64,000 nt of DNA from Jaltomata sinuosa. Its lineage: Eukaryota > Streptophyta > Magnoliopsida > Solanales > Solanaceae. Positions 20,500 to 32,850 of the stretch are shown piece by piece. Under the pieces are notes generated by a model. The model saw only the letters and a program-made list of their open reading frames with translations, ran no database searches and had not been told where the DNA came from. Positions within the stretch are counted from its first letter, which is position 1. The number at the start of each line of letters is the position of its first letter. Made by a program: the position numbers and the translations under genes. The stretch lies in NCBI GenBank assembly GCA_003996215.1, contig QJPP01001915.1, positions 1-64,000 of the forward strand. The letters are read 5' to 3'.

Positions 20500-23352
20500 T
20501 AATGCTTTAATATTGCTTATAGTATTAGTGTTCGATTTGTTGGTGTCATATTCTCACAACAGTGAGCCGTATCTTGTACGGTGTTAGCTTACCTCAGAAT
20601 AATTTTTTTTTAAAAATCAAACCTCCTTTTCTGCTGCTTTGGTCATATCCTCCTGATTTTTCTTTTAATCATCAACTTTAACTCCGTAGCTGGATGGTGA
20701 GACATCCATCTCATTCACCCTCTTGTTACTTTTTTGAATGTGAACACTGAAGGTACTTTGACCATCAACGTTTTGAAAAATAATAAAATGGTATGTTATA
20801 TACTACCTTCAAAAAGTGTAAGTGTGTTAATATTTACCTTTTCAACACAATTATATAAATATGTCTTCATTGCTAAAGAATTAAGAATTATTTTAAATTA
20901 TTCAGACATAAAAAATACAAGTTAGTAATTTGATCAACGACCTGAATGACAATTGTCAATAAAATTTCAGGTTAATCAATAACGAATTAAAAGACAAATA
21001 AAATTTTTGATCTATAATTGAAAACTTACCTCTTTCTTAAAGTCATTCAGATTTTTCCTGATAACAGGAATGAAATTTGATTCTGCCTGAGTAGAAATAT
21101 TAGCTTGTGCACTTGCCTCTCATTGAACACCTTTAATTGGCGTTGACTATAAAAAAAATATATCATGTTAGTAAAATAATTTCAATAATAATAATAGCAA
21201 TATCATAAATTTTTACTGATTAAGATTAAAGCATACGAATTTAACAGTCTCGTTCTAAAGATTAGTGACAACATGAACTCCATCCTAAATAGTGACAGGT
21301 GTTTGATTTTCGTCCACTATTTTTTTTATATTTTTGCTTCTTTTAAGAACGAGATTGATAATGTGAATGATCATTGAATTTTATCTTCTTCAATGATAGC
21401 GTCATTTTTTGGTTTCAGTCAAGATCTTCTTAGTTAATTTTGGAGGTATTGAACTGAAGTCGTCAAAATCTTCTTAAAGTTCAACAGATGTGTGAACCTT
21501 AGGAGAATTCACATTTTGAGAAGTTGGATAAAGCTCAACTTCTTCGTGGGTTGATACCATATTTTTTGAAAATGGTCTGTTAAAATTAATAAAGATTCAT
21601 CAGTTATTATAGAGTATGTTTTACCAAAAAAATTTAAAAAATTAAAATAAGATAATTACCGAATTGTTAATTTTCTTGAACATTCCATCCATTATTTTTC
21701 GATACAGTTGTTCGCTGATTGTGACTTTTCAATTGAGTATTTTGAAACTTCTACGAGCAACACGAAAAGCAATTAACTGGTCTAAATTAGAACAACACTC
21801 ATAGAATCAACACTGAAGAGCATATGGCATACCAGTAATTCGATACATCTGTTGTCCGACAATCTACTTGTGTCTTATGGATAAGAGAAGCTCTTCGAAA
21901 GCATTCAGAATCAATGAATAATTTTGGTGTGTATCATTCTCAATTATATGAAAATGCTTTCGCGAGATACCGTATTATTTAAAATTGAGAAGATAAAATT
22001 ATTTATGGTATATATATAGTATAGCAATCTTGACAATTTTTCTGTCATTATGCTGACATACTTTATCATTAAAATACGCCATCAATTTTTTTTATGAACA
22101 CTTGCCTTTTCCCCCAAAGTAAGTATCAAGCAATCTATTTTGCTTTGTTCTTGATATGCCAAAATCCTTAATATTTTTAGTACACTTTAGCCCGATCACT
22201 ATTGTAAATTTTATGATGGAGAACCTAAGTGTAGTGCCACTGATAAGGAGCCATAATTCATCGAGATTATCTTGCTTCAACTCAAGTACCATAAAATAAC
22301 GAATCAACTATGACTGTATTGCACACTTTGATAGCTCCATAAACATATCAAAATATGTTATTTTGAACACGGCTCTCTGCCTCTTGAATAGTTTAACTTT
22401 TCAATGATTTGCTAAATTATGATCTCCATAGCAACTGATATAAGGTGATTCTGTAAGTTGTTTCTTAAGATAATATTTTAGTGGTTGTACAAGCTCACAA
22501 AATGAGAAAATCAATATACTTTCTTGTTATTAAACATATATAAGCAACAATTTGATATAATAGATGACTGATATAATCTCATACAAGGGATGTTTAAAAA
22601 CTTTAAAATCTAAGATAATTATATTATCTCTAATACATTCTTGTTAGTGATACTTGATAATGCAAAACTATATCCGAATATATGATATCAGAATTGTCGA
22701 TGCTTATCAGTCTAAGAAAGATATATTATATCAAAATTTAATGTGATACTTGATACAAATGAAGAATTTTCTAACCCTAGATTAAATTGAAAAATTATAT
22801 CAGACACAAACTAAATAAATTATGATACTTATATCAAAATATATTATATCAGAGTTGACAATTCTTATCAGTCTAAGAAAGATATATTATATCAGAATAT
22901 AATGTGATACTTGATATAACTGAAAAAATTTCTGACCTTAGATTCAACTGAAAAAAATCTCCGAATGAAATATACCTTTTCTGATTGATTTGTTTTGGGA
23001 GGATTATCGTGGACAATGCCCTTCTCCTTGGATGGAGTTTGAAAAATTAATTTCTTCACACTTTTGATACTCTTATCTTCTTTCAATTCTTTGCTGTTTT
23101 CTTTTATGATACTACTGATTTCAGAAGCAATTCCAAACGCATTGTTTATTTTAGAATCATGATGTTGATCGATTGACCCCATTATAATGGGTTCATTGAG
23201 AAATTTAGTTCTATTTTCTGATTCTAATTGCGCAGTACAACCTACATTATCAACACCTTGAGTAAGTAATTTAAAAGATGGGAATTCATCAATAGTATGT
23301 GATTATAGGGTCTATCACAAGTAAGTCTCTTTGATGTACTAGAATCAGCCAT
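20500..23352 (-). pseudogene. decayed DUF1985-type mobile gene (Ulp1/MULE-like family), minus strand
   Basis: A start MADSSTSKRL at 23352 shifts frame into a block with GSIDQHHDSKINNAFG, then ASEISSIIKENSKELK (about 23180-22990). After an AT-rich, intron-like gap, 22310-22092 reads FMVLELKQDNLDELW and LISGTTLRFSIIKFTIVIGL; further on come FEELLLSIRHK and GMPYALQCWFYECC (about 21900-21800). The last three are typical of DUF1985 proteins, which in plants are commonly fused to Ulp1-type cysteine proteases and carried by Mutator-like elements. The expected catalytic protease domain was not found, and stops and shifts break the frame. No terminal inverted repeats were identified. The family call rests on remembered resemblance. 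Confidence 0.55.
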
Positions 23353-23540
23353 TGAAGAGGATTTGAGAGCTTTGAAAAAAACTTGAGAACAAATCCTAAG
23401 AGAAATTGAAAAAATCCATCTTAAAAAAGTAATATTCAAGAAATAAACTTGTCGATACTTACCTGTAATGTGTACAATCGATTGAAGATCTTCTACCTTT
23501 ACTGAATAATTACTACTCAAGATTTTTGAGAAGAAACGTA

Positions 23541-23914
23541 TGTGACGATGAAATCGCTGATCTTAGGCAATTTGATTGAGTAAATTGAGGGAGAATTGAA
23601 GTGAGAGTGAGAAAAAAGAGAAAAGTGAATGAGAGAGAAATTTTATTTCTGATACTAAGAGATATATTACCATTATATCAGGAATGAATTAAAATAGAAA
23701 AAAAATGCTATATAATTAAAAGTAGTTCTGTGTTACGTAATTATTTTAAAGTAGTGTTGAACTAAATAATATAGGGGCTTATGTTATTCTAGTCCAATAA
23801 TTTTTCTATAATATAATATTTTAATAAAAGTAGGAAGCCTTATAGTTGAAAGTTATATTATGATTATACCCTTTAAAAATTAATTAACCATTATAACCTC
23901 TTATTAAATGTTAA
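23541..23914. other. AT-rich spacer before the plus-strand Copia LTR
   Basis: No coding frame, LTR or recognisable repeat. Contains purine-rich GAGAGTGAGAAAAAAGAG near 23600, which could be leader sequence of the DUF1985-type gene on the minus strand. Confidence 0.35.
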
Positions 23915-24140
23915 TGTTATAAATATATTTGTATTATAGTGAATGTCCATATTTATGTTTCTTTGGAGAAAGGTTAGGAACTCTAACTTTGGGTCCAAGT
24001 CAGTTTTCCCCTATAAATAAAGGGGTTTTCCTTCATTGTAATTCATCCCTTAATCTCCAAGAGGAATACCTCAAGAGAAATAAGAAGCTCTCTCTTCTCC
24101 CTCTCTATTCTTCTTGTTCTTATTATATTATTTCATAACG
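23915..24140 (+). repeat. Copia 5' LTR, plus strand
   Basis: TGTTATAAATATATTTGTAT at the start and TTATTTCATAACG at the end (last base G instead of A). Full-length match to the two minus-strand LTRs. Confidence 0.92.
24008..24025 (+). promoter_or_regulatory. Copia LTR TATA box within a CCCC..GGGG stem
   Basis: TATAAATA at 24012-24019 sits between CCCC and GGGG runs (CCCCTATAAATAAAGGGG) and overlaps AATAAA. The same arrangement is present in both other LTR copies. TATAAATA is a standard core promoter; that the flanking runs pair is inference. Confidence 0.7.
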
Positions 24141-24849
24141 CGTTATCAGCACGAGACTCTACTATCTTAAAATATATTATTTCGAAGACTAAGAACTTTT
24201 GAAGATCATCCATTGCCTCAGTGGAAATTAATGAAAACTTATCCTTTAGATTCCATGAACATAGTACTCCATAGAGGTTAAGGTAAATGATTTTGCCTAC
24301 TAAATTAAGTCAGGTGAGTTGCACTATTTTAAATAGTTTATCAATTTTGTTGTAAAGTTATGTATATGTGTTTTGCTGACAATTTTCCTATGTGTTGATT
24401 GTTTTTGCCTAACCACGTATATGTTGTGGTTCGTCATACCGTACCCTAAAATAAAATAAAGGATCTCATAATATCAATTTTGTTTATATATAAACAACAT
24501 ATATTTGTTAACTATGGATCCAAAGCTTCCCTTCCCTGTTGTAGGTATTGCGCCTCCTTTGAATATCAACTGACCTCTTTTTTACTTTCTCGTATGAATC
24601 TGACATAAATTTTTGTCTTCGTTGTTTTGTTCTCTATTTTCTTGGGGGTACGAAATTAAAAGGGGTTCTCAAAGGGAAATTGTTGATAGCCTAAAACAAA
24701 GCAGTGATCTTTTCTATATGAATTTCGTGGCATATTCTTATCAGTGACAATATTTCGTAAGTCCAATTATAAATAAATCTATTGATATTTGTAATTGTTA
24801 GATATGGTTAAATTTTATGAGGTTTCATAGACCCCTAAAGCAATAATTG

Positions 24850-26180
24850 CTTTTAAGTGTGGTATATTTTGAAAGATATGATAGAGAAAAACTCTCTACA
24901 TCATATGTACAACTCGATTTGCTCCTGAAATAGCAATATCCTGAAAGAGGTTTCAAGCTATCGTAATTTGATAGGCTTAAGGCACGATTATATTCCATTC
25001 CTGGGAATAAATTTTTTGATTATTATAAATATAGATTCATTCTCTAAGATGAATGTGATAATATTTATAAGGCATATAATTACAAACGTGCATTTGGCTA
25101 TGACTATATCACAATCCACCTCCGAAAGAGGTAGAAAAATTGGAAGATTGAATATCTCCAAAGATACTATGGTAACACGTATGTAAAAAGTTATTCGAGC
25201 ATGATGAGATCACATGCCACAATAAACTAGAAGTTTATTGATATAACATTCATGCAAAAGTAAACTTGAAATTACTAAAGTAAATATCACATGTCATAGT
25301 AACTTGAAGTTACTAATGTAAATAATTTTATATGTTAGCATGAATGATCTTGCCATCCTGAAGATGTGCATATTGAGTATTCAATATATATTGAAGAACT
25401 AGAAGATTCTTCAAGAATTATTAATAATGTTTGTTCTTATGATAAGTTGATGGATCAACTAATGTTGGGATTGAATCCCCTGAAATCTGAAAAGTATAAA
25501 AGGTGAATATGGGCCCGTTCACCTGTCATGTGATATCTTAAATAGATGCATCAATGAGAGACAAGATTATCACATGTACGCTTATTGTCAACCTGCAGTT
25601 TAACATTCACAAAATTACTTGCTCAACATAATTAAGTTAATAGCACAACTTTCAGATTATGTAATCAAGACAATTAATCTTGATAATGTTGATTTATATT
25701 CAATTAGTTTGGCGTGAAATACCTCTGATAAAATAACTGCTTATGAGAATAAAGCTTCATGTGTTAGCCTGAATTATGTCAGACGGATAAGTTATGACTA
25801 GTTTTTCCCTCTCAATTGATTCAAGGTCAGGAATCAAATAATTTTCATCTAATTGATTTTAATGTGCGATATATGATTAATGGATATATACGATGGTGCA
25901 CAAAGATGGATTTCTCAAATAAAATAGAGGATATATGTTATCTTTTCTAACATAAGGGGGAGAGAATAAGCATCTATGAAATAATTATGAATTATCATCA
26001 GTATGATCCTCATTCAAAAGATAATTCAAGTCAAATGCTAGAAGTATTTGCTGACCCAAAATTAATTTCATATTTAGATGCAAATGCTCTTATTGAATGT
26101 ACCGAAGGACAATGTCTATGATATGCATGATGTATGGTAGACAATCAATTTTAAATACAATAATCCTTGAAAAAAGGGAG
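24850..26180 (+). pseudogene. Copia gag/integrase remnants
   Basis: In broken frames at about 25480-25720 the translation resembles the Copia integrase region: SEKYK followed by a stop, then IWARSP or, in another frame, EYGPVHL; LLAQHN and VIKTINLDNVD. Around 25930 the strand has ATAAGGGGGAGAGAA and scattered pol-like words. Many stops occur in every frame, so this copy is dead. Confidence 0.6.
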
Positions 26181-26266
26181 AGGAGCAAATGATCATAAAT
26201 AAAGAGGTAATGTGCTCTTGAAGAGACTATGACATAACACTTCATGAAACCTCATGAAAGGTTTAG

Positions 26267-26470
26267 TGTAATGACCCTTCCAGTCATTTACACATTTTCT
26301 CCTTTCTTGTACCGTTAGAACTTACCTGTAGCGGCCCCAAATCATTTATGGCTTGTCGGGACCGGTAGTTTGGTGCCTGAGCCATTTGTTTGGTCTTTAT
26401 GGCCGTTCCTCATTTTAGAGATTCAACTTTGGAAATTGTTTACTTCAATCAACATTCTTGGTAATATCAA
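26267..26470 (+). repeat. LTR-A 5' fragment
   Basis: Starts TGTAATGACCCTTCCAGTCA and follows LTR-A (38229 and 46010) through GGTAGTTTGGTGCCTGAGCC and CAACATTCTTGGTAA. Similarity is lost after about 26470. It is only the first 200 bp of a 3.75-kb LTR. Confidence 0.85.
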
Positions 26471-26538
26471 AGAATTAAACCAGGGTTCTAGGTCAAAGGA
26501 ATCCCTTACACAAAAGTTCGAGTTAAAGAAATACCTCG
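26471..26538. other. short unassigned link between two LTR starts
   Basis: 68 bp joining the LTR-A fragment to the next LTR-like start; weak resemblance to LTR-A cannot be decided by eye. Confidence 0.3.
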
Positions 26539-27560
26539 TGTAACACCTCGCCCATTTGGAAAGTTTAAATTAATCCGTACCTTCGGGGTAAGACTAATAG
26601 TGTTTAATATACTAAGAAGGATGTTTTATGAGGTATTATAATCGCAAAATGATCGTATGATAAGTTTTGAAGTCAAGAAAGTTGCGAAATAAAAGTCGAA
26701 AAAAGTTATTGTAAATTCCTTTAAGGAATTATCTTTAAATTTGGGTTAAATGTCTTGGGGTGTTTCTCCCAATATATAAATAATTAGTGGGCCCCCAATA
26801 TACCAAATCGAAGGTGTACAAGTCTAGTTTCTAACGCACTAAAGAGTTCATCCATATGACTTTATAATAGAGAGATATTCATATTTTCGTAAGACTGCAC
26901 AAGTTGGCACGTCAAGGTGGGCCCCCATCCCAAGTCGGTTTAGCTTTATAAAAGCTGATTTCCCTTCGTTTTAACTCATACTTTTCACCCAAAATCTAAT
27001 GAAAATTAGAGGGAAAGTCCCTAAATAATCCATGGACCTTTATGCTTTCAATTCGGAAGTTTAACGAAAGTTGCTCTACGTCGCGAGTTCGTCATTTTGG
27101 TGTAGTTTGTCTCATCGATTTCATGGCGTATCTTCGTGGGTGTTGATGCAGCGAGCTAGAATATGTTTATTGGGTATTTAGAAGTAGCTAAGGAGTTATA
27201 TTGGCAAGGTAAGGATCTCATACACTTATCTATTTGTTAAATCGAGATTCTAAGCTTCTAGTCACGAAAATTTATATTTTCCGATAACTTGTAGTAGTTT
27301 CTTGTTGGACTTGGATCTGTTTGTTGTTTCTGCTAGGAGGATTATGCAGTGCTGGGGATGGTCTTGGGGTTATGTTTAAGATCATGGCGGGATTTATGGG
27401 GTTAACATTGATAACCGAGAATGGGATGAGTCAACTTTGCTGAAAATTTTGATTTTCTGGGCCACTACCACGGGACCGCTATAGCAGAAATTTCCCCGCA
27501 ATGGCAGTACCGCTGTAGACGTGTGACACCCGCTATAGCGGAAGGGCACGGGACAGAACC
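26539..27560 (+). repeat. LTR-like sequence beginning TGTAACACCTCGCCC (family F), incomplete
   Basis: TGTAACACCTCGCCCATTTG at 26539 has the form of the LTR starts of the chromoviruses in this window. The first kilobase has their general composition and holds the palindrome CCGCTATAGCGG (27530-27541) with relatives around it. A second LTR and a defined end were not found; the 3' limit is approximate. Confidence 0.45.
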
Positions 27561-27824
27561 CCTACCTTTTTTTCCCCTGTTTTTCCTTTTATTTTTTGGG
27601 AGTTTAAAGGCGATAGTTAAGCTATGAGCTGCTATGTACAACCAGGAAAACACCAGTAGAACTAATATAGCATGCATATAAGGTAAATATTGTCAAGGCT
27701 AGCATCCACGTGCTTAAAAATGAAGGGGGAAAGGAAGGGAACCATCATCTAGTACATGCCCAAAAAGGGGGGAAAAATCCAAGAAAACAGTAGTTTAATA
27801 TAATAAGGGGGGAAAGGGAGTCCT
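27561..27824. other. unassigned link before the plant transposon ORF
   Basis: Contains purine-rich runs (AAGGGGGGAAAGGGAG near 27807) and no frame I can identify. Probably the 3' flank of the minus-strand ORF that follows. Confidence 0.3.
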
Positions 27825-28863
27825 AAGCCTCCTCGTCGCTCAAGAAGGGAAATCCTGCATTTCCTCGGGCTCAAGATGGGGAAGCTCCTGACCAGGGACA
27901 GCGCAAGTGTACATGACCTCAATGGTCTTCCACATCCGGGCAAACATGCGATCCTAGGAGCGCCTCTTCTTTTTCTCCTCATCCAACTCCCTGCGGTGTG
28001 CTACAAAGTCCTGAGTAGAGGGGGCGGGGGTGTACCTCCAGCAGTAGTGCCCTCCATAAATCGCCTGACCGCATTCAGGTTCTCCTCGAGCTGGCTGCTA
28101 AATTCGAGGCTGGGACTGGGAAGGAGGGGCAGGAGTGTCATCATCATCAGCAACCTCGGTAGCCTGGATGCTTCCAGCTTTGTTCACCTTCCTCTTCTTC
28201 TTTCCGATAGAGGTAACCACTTTCACCTAGAGAGGGTTGAAGGAATCATCTATCTCTATTGCTATGTTGGTGTTATCCTTTGGTACGTGGAACTTCCTGC
28301 ACAACTCAGACACCAAACCCGGAAGAAAGGGGACCTTCCTAGGACCCCGGTAGAAATCCCTCCACTCAGAGATGATCTGATCTCCCACATTCAGAATGAT
28401 TCCTTACATAGCACAAGCAATCACCAAGACCCAAGCATAAGTCACGTTGGTGGTATTGCTCGACAGACGAATCCTCCGGGACACCAGATTCATCCACCTC
28501 CTAGCATCGGTTGAAAAGTAAACACTCGTGATGCCCAATACACTAGGCCAGTAGACCTTGTCCCTGAACTCCTTCTCCACAAAGGTATGCATCAGCCATG
28601 CCATGTCCCACAATTGAGCCTTGGTCTCATAAGCCTCGTTCGAAACATGAGGCACTCCTAGCACCTCGTTGATGGTTTGAGCATCCACAGGGACCTCCAC
28701 CCCTCGAATGCTGATAGTAGGGTTGGGGTCATCCCAACAATAGTGGGGAGTATAGAATAGAACTCCCTCACCTAAGCGGAGCGCCCAGAAGGGGGAGCCA
28801 TAACCAGCGGGCTCCACTTGAACTCTTGAATCCTACGATAGAAAAATGGCACCTTCTCATCCA
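27825..28863 (-). pseudogene. putative plant transposon protein ORF, 3' part (interrupted by element E)
   Basis: The open part (28817-28404) contains GVEVPVDAQTINEVLGVPHV, KVYWPSVLGITS and ARRWMNLVSRRIR, then TYAWVLVIACAM. It resembles the 'putative plant transposon protein' domain (I recall Pfam PF20167) found widely in Solanaceae retroelements. A stop (TAA, 28404-28406) stands where relatives carry Gln, and further stops and frame changes follow, with recognisable text such as ILNVGDQIISEWRDFYRG and a C-terminal acidic, Pro-rich part down to about 27830. The 5' end of the ORF is cut at 28863 by element E; the missing beginning is at 49788-49916. Biochemical function unknown. Confidence 0.7.
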
Positions 28864-31041
28864 TGTCATGATCCAGACCGTTGCGAGTGGCATCCACCTA
28901 ACCCCCAGGCAAGCAAACCATCAACGACCCAGAACTTAAATGTTTTAACAGCTCAAAACCAGTGTGCAATAAGTAAAACTAGCCATAATCAACCAAAACA
29001 ACACTAATATAAATAAACCTGTGGAAATCCCTCCCTAGAACCTGAAAGTCATCGTACCAAAACACTACCAAAATCTAAAATGCGGGGATGCAACCCCAAA
29101 ATAAGCAAGAGTCTAAGCCCGAAACAATTGGGCTATAACTGAAAATGAAAGAGACCAAGGTAGATCGACCAAAATAGCTCACCCTTGATGTCTGGAAGCG
29201 CTGGGACAACAAATGAGGTCGCGTGTCATCTGCTGGAAGATTGCCTGTACTCACAAAAAAAGAAATGCAAGTGCAAAATCAGTACACAACCACCTTGTAC
29301 TAGTAGGATCATCAGCCAGTTCCAAATAAGAAATATATGAACAGTACAACAACCAAGTAGAAGTACAAGAACATGTCAACAAGCTAACAAATATCCCTAG
29401 ACTACAAGTCTCTTCCTAGCTTGTTCCCACATGTACCCCACTTTCACCACCCTGATCAACAACTAATAATAACCAATAAATATACTACTTTTCATAGCCC
29501 GAGCCCACCCTAGGATCCCCCTAAACAACACCTAAGTATTAAACATGCAAATCGGTCTACACCAAGACCAAACTCATAGACCAATTATAATAACCCGGCC
29601 TCTCAAGGACCATATGCAATATCACAAATCATAAACACAGCCGACCCAATCATGGAACCAAAATCAAATGCACAAGGTAAATAAATAAACCTGTACCAGG
29701 CATGGTACCCGAGCCAACCAGTTAGTATCCTGTACTAGGCATGGTACTCGAGCCAACCATTTGTTATCCTGTACCAAGCGTGGTACCCGAGCCAACCGAA
29801 TGTCACACAAAATCCACAGTCACAAACAATGAACAATCAAACTTGTAAACCAACAAGCAATAACACCTAGTACATTTCACAAGACTGATAACACGACCTT
29901 TAGACATTCCTAAATCATTCCCTAAGCATGCAACTCGTACAACACTTAGACAAAAGTACACAAACATACAATACATACAGGAATCAATAACCATCACCTA
30001 CCTCAAAATATTCCAAGCTCTAACTGGAGCTTTCCCCTTTTCAGGATCCCTTACTTGTTCTTGGTCCAGAAATAAACGCACAAGAACTATAGTCAATTAA
30101 CTGGCCTAATTACCCAGATTATACAAAATCCCAATCCCCAGGCCAAATCATGATCATTCCACCCCTTTCCCAGAATTTCCTACCATTAATTCACCTAAAT
30201 TCATCATTTTTATTGATACCTTTAGAGAATTATGGCTAAGTGATCATCACCCATCATCAATAATTAAGACCCAAGAACTTTAGCACCCTAGAATCCCCTT
30301 TTTCCCCAGATTCTACCATTCCTAGGTCATTCCAAACCTTCCCCCAAGTCCACCCCTAGTAATTCTAAAGTGTAGGAAAGATAGTACGAAGGTTGGGGAG
30401 TAGAAACCTTACCTTTAGGATGAAAAACAGTGTAAAACTGATGGAAATTGCCCAAAATAGCCCTCTTTCTTCTCCCAAAATGCCTTTTTTGAAAAATGAC
30501 TATTTTGGGGAAATTTCTACATTAAATCCCATCACGCTCTGCCACAACGTTCTGCTTTACTATAACGGTACCGCCGTAGCGGAGTTGACCGCTATGGCGG
30601 AGGAAGAACGATGTTGACTTCCGTTGTAGTGGTATTTTGTCTGCTACGACGGAGGTCACCATGGCAGTGTGTCAACCGCTACAGCAGTTGACACGGGATA
30701 AAAAGTTGTAAAGTCCCTCAAATTTCCCCATTTTACAAAATACTTATTTTCCCGACGTCCCGAAATAACCCTTTCAAGTCAACCTCGATATCGAAAGTTC
30801 TACTTACCCAAATTCAATTCCGAAAAGTTCCCCATACTCCTTTATGTCTTTGCTAAATGGAAAACTAGATCAAATTAAAACACTTAACCCAATCCTTATC
30901 CATATATCCCTAGACCATACCTCGCTCCAAAACTTGCCGAGGCTAGCCTAGCCCAGAATTTCAAACTCCCAAACCTGGAGTTTTCTAACTCAAAAAATTG
31001 GCACGAATAGTTTACCCATAACAACGGACCCGGTCATTACA
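28864..31041 (-). repeat. element E 3' LTR
   Basis: Left end TGTCATGATCC (28864), right end GGTCATTACA (31041). It holds a minisatellite of TACCAGGC(A/G)TGGTACCCGAGCC units (29690-29800) and a cluster of CCGCTATGGCGG-type palindromes (30560-30690). Diverged from the 5' LTR mostly by transitions. Confidence 0.93.
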
Positions 31042-31109
31042 ACAGATACCAATTTACCCATCATTCATCCCCAAACGATCAAACCCAAAAATACAGAAAG
31101 TAAAGAGCA

Positions 31110-31330
31110 AAAAAAAGTAGTACCTATTTCCTCAAACAGGTGAGGGTACTTGTCCCGCATGTCCTTATCAGTTTCCCAAGTGGCTTCCTTAATCGGATGA
31201 TGCTTCTATTGAACCTTTACCATACTGATCACCTTTGTCCTTAATTTCTAGATATCCCGATCAAGAATCAAAACCGGTTCCTTTTCATAGCGAAGATTTT
31301 TATCAAATAACACCTCATCCCACTTGATGA
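31110..31330 (-). pseudogene. element E chromodomain-like C-terminus of integrase
   Basis: The minus-strand frame reads LRYEKEPVLILDRDI, stop, KLRTKVISMVKVQ, stop, KHHPIKEATWETDKDMRDKY. This is the C-terminal motif of Tekay/Del integrases that guides insertion into heterochromatin. Two in-frame stops interrupt it. Confidence 0.75.
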
Positions 31331-31628
31331 TATAATCCCTATTCCCATGGTATCGCTTTAGCATAGATACATGGAATACTAGATAAACACCCCGACAAAG
31401 TGGGCGGCAATGCTAATCTAAAGCCTCTGGCCCCATGATCTCAAGAACTTCAAATGGTCAGATGAAGAGGGCCGAGCTTGCCGTTCTTGCCAAAATGCAT
31501 AACTCCCTTCATTGGTGACACTTTGAATAGCACTTGTTCACCAACCTGGAAATCCATGTCCCTAACCTTGTGATCCGCATATTCTTTCTGCCTACTTTGG
31601 GCCGCTTGCAACTTGGTCTGGATGCCTC

Positions 31629-32648
31629 TTACTTTTTCTTGTGCTTCCCCACCAAGTCTACACCCAAAGGGTTTACATCGCCTTCCTCAAACCACCCTAT
31701 AGGTGATCTACAACCCCTCCCATATAGGGCCTCGAATGGTGCCATGTCGATACTAGAGTGGTAGCTGTTATTGTACGAGAACTCGCACATTGGTAGAAAC
31801 TGGTCCCAATGACCTCTGAAGTCAATCACACATGCTCTGAGCATGTCCTCCAATACTTGAATCGTCCTCTCCGACTGACCATCAGTCTGAGGATGGAGGG
31901 CTATACTAAAAGTGAGATGTGTACCCAAATCTTCATATAACTTACCCCAAAACTTAGAGGTAAATTATGTACCCCTGTCTGAAATGATGGACAGTGGTAC
32001 ACCATGCAATCTCACGATCTCCTTCACATAAATCTTAGCCAATTGCTGAGAATTGTAATCCACCCTGACCGGAATAAAATGAGCTGACTTGGTCAGCATG
32101 TCGACAATGACGCAAATAGAGTCATACTTTCCCAAAGTCTTGGGAAGACCCACCACGAAGTCCATGGCTATCCTTTCCCACTTCCACTCTGGAATGAGCA
32201 TCCTCTGTAGTAGTATTGCAGGTCTTTGGTGCTCACATTTTACCTGCTAGCAATTTTGACATCTGGACAAAAACTCAACTATGTCCCTTTTCATCCTGGG
32301 CCACCAGTAAAACTGCCTCAAATTCTTGTACATCTTGGTTACACCCGGATGAATTGAATACCGAGAGCCATGAGCCTCTGCTAACACTTTCTGAATGATT
32401 TCATCAACTCGAGGAGCACAAATCTTCCTTTTGAAATTCAACACGCTTCCAGAATCCAATGTGGCATCCCCGAACTCTCTGGATATTGCCTTGCTCCGAA
32501 GCCTGCTCAACTGTGTAGCCTGAAACTGTTTGGTCTTTATCTCTTCTATGAATGTGGATTTGACCTCAATACGGGTTAATACTCCACCATTTTCTGAGAT
32601 ACCCAAGTGCATGAACCTAGATTCCAAGGCCTGAATCTCCAAATTCAA
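31629..32648 (-). pseudogene. element E integrase
   Basis: An HHCC zinc finger (AHGSRYSIHPG ... LSRCQNC) is followed by a DDE core: first Asp in ERIAMDFVVGLPK, second in SIISDRGT, and Glu in LHPQTDGQSERTI. Then come the usual FSYNNSYHSSIDMAPFEALY and RGCRSPIGW. Stops after the zinc finger and after SDRGT split it into three open pieces. The catalytic triad itself is intact. Confidence 0.92.
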
Positions 32649-32850
32649 GTCCTTCTAAGTGAAAACATGTTACAGACTGCGATGATCAGTGAACACCTCA
32701 CACTTGACACCATAGAGATAGTGTCTCCAAATCTTGAGTGCAAACACCACCGCTGCCAACTCTAAGTCATGGGTTGGGTAATTCCTCTCATGAAATTTCA
32801 GCTGCCTGGGTGCATAGGCTATCACATTCTTGTCCTACATTAAAACAGAA
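32649..32850 (-). pseudogene. element E RNase H
   Basis: Begins at the end of the RT frame (FIVYCDASHSGLDSVLM, then a stop at 32832-32834) and continues DKNVIAYAPRQLKFHE, THDLELAAVVFALK, FTDHRSL. It holds Asp, Glu and Asp at the active-site positions, with further stops after HRSL. Confidence 0.88.

Larger units (their letters stand above)
23915..26266 (+). mobile_element. Copia element fragment, plus strand, 5' LTR plus decayed interior
   Basis: The same Copia family as at 12223-20298, in the opposite orientation. The 5' LTR is 23915-24140, followed by the primer-site region CGTTATCAGCACGAGACTCT. Decayed leader, gag and integrase-type sequence follows. It stops where an LTR-A start (TGTAATGACCC) begins at 26267; no 3' LTR was found. 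Confidence 0.82.

Noticed and set aside
27876..28514. Plus-strand 212-codon frame
   Set aside because: Antisense to the minus-strand plant transposon ORF, whose translation matches a known family; the plus frame has no recognisable motif.
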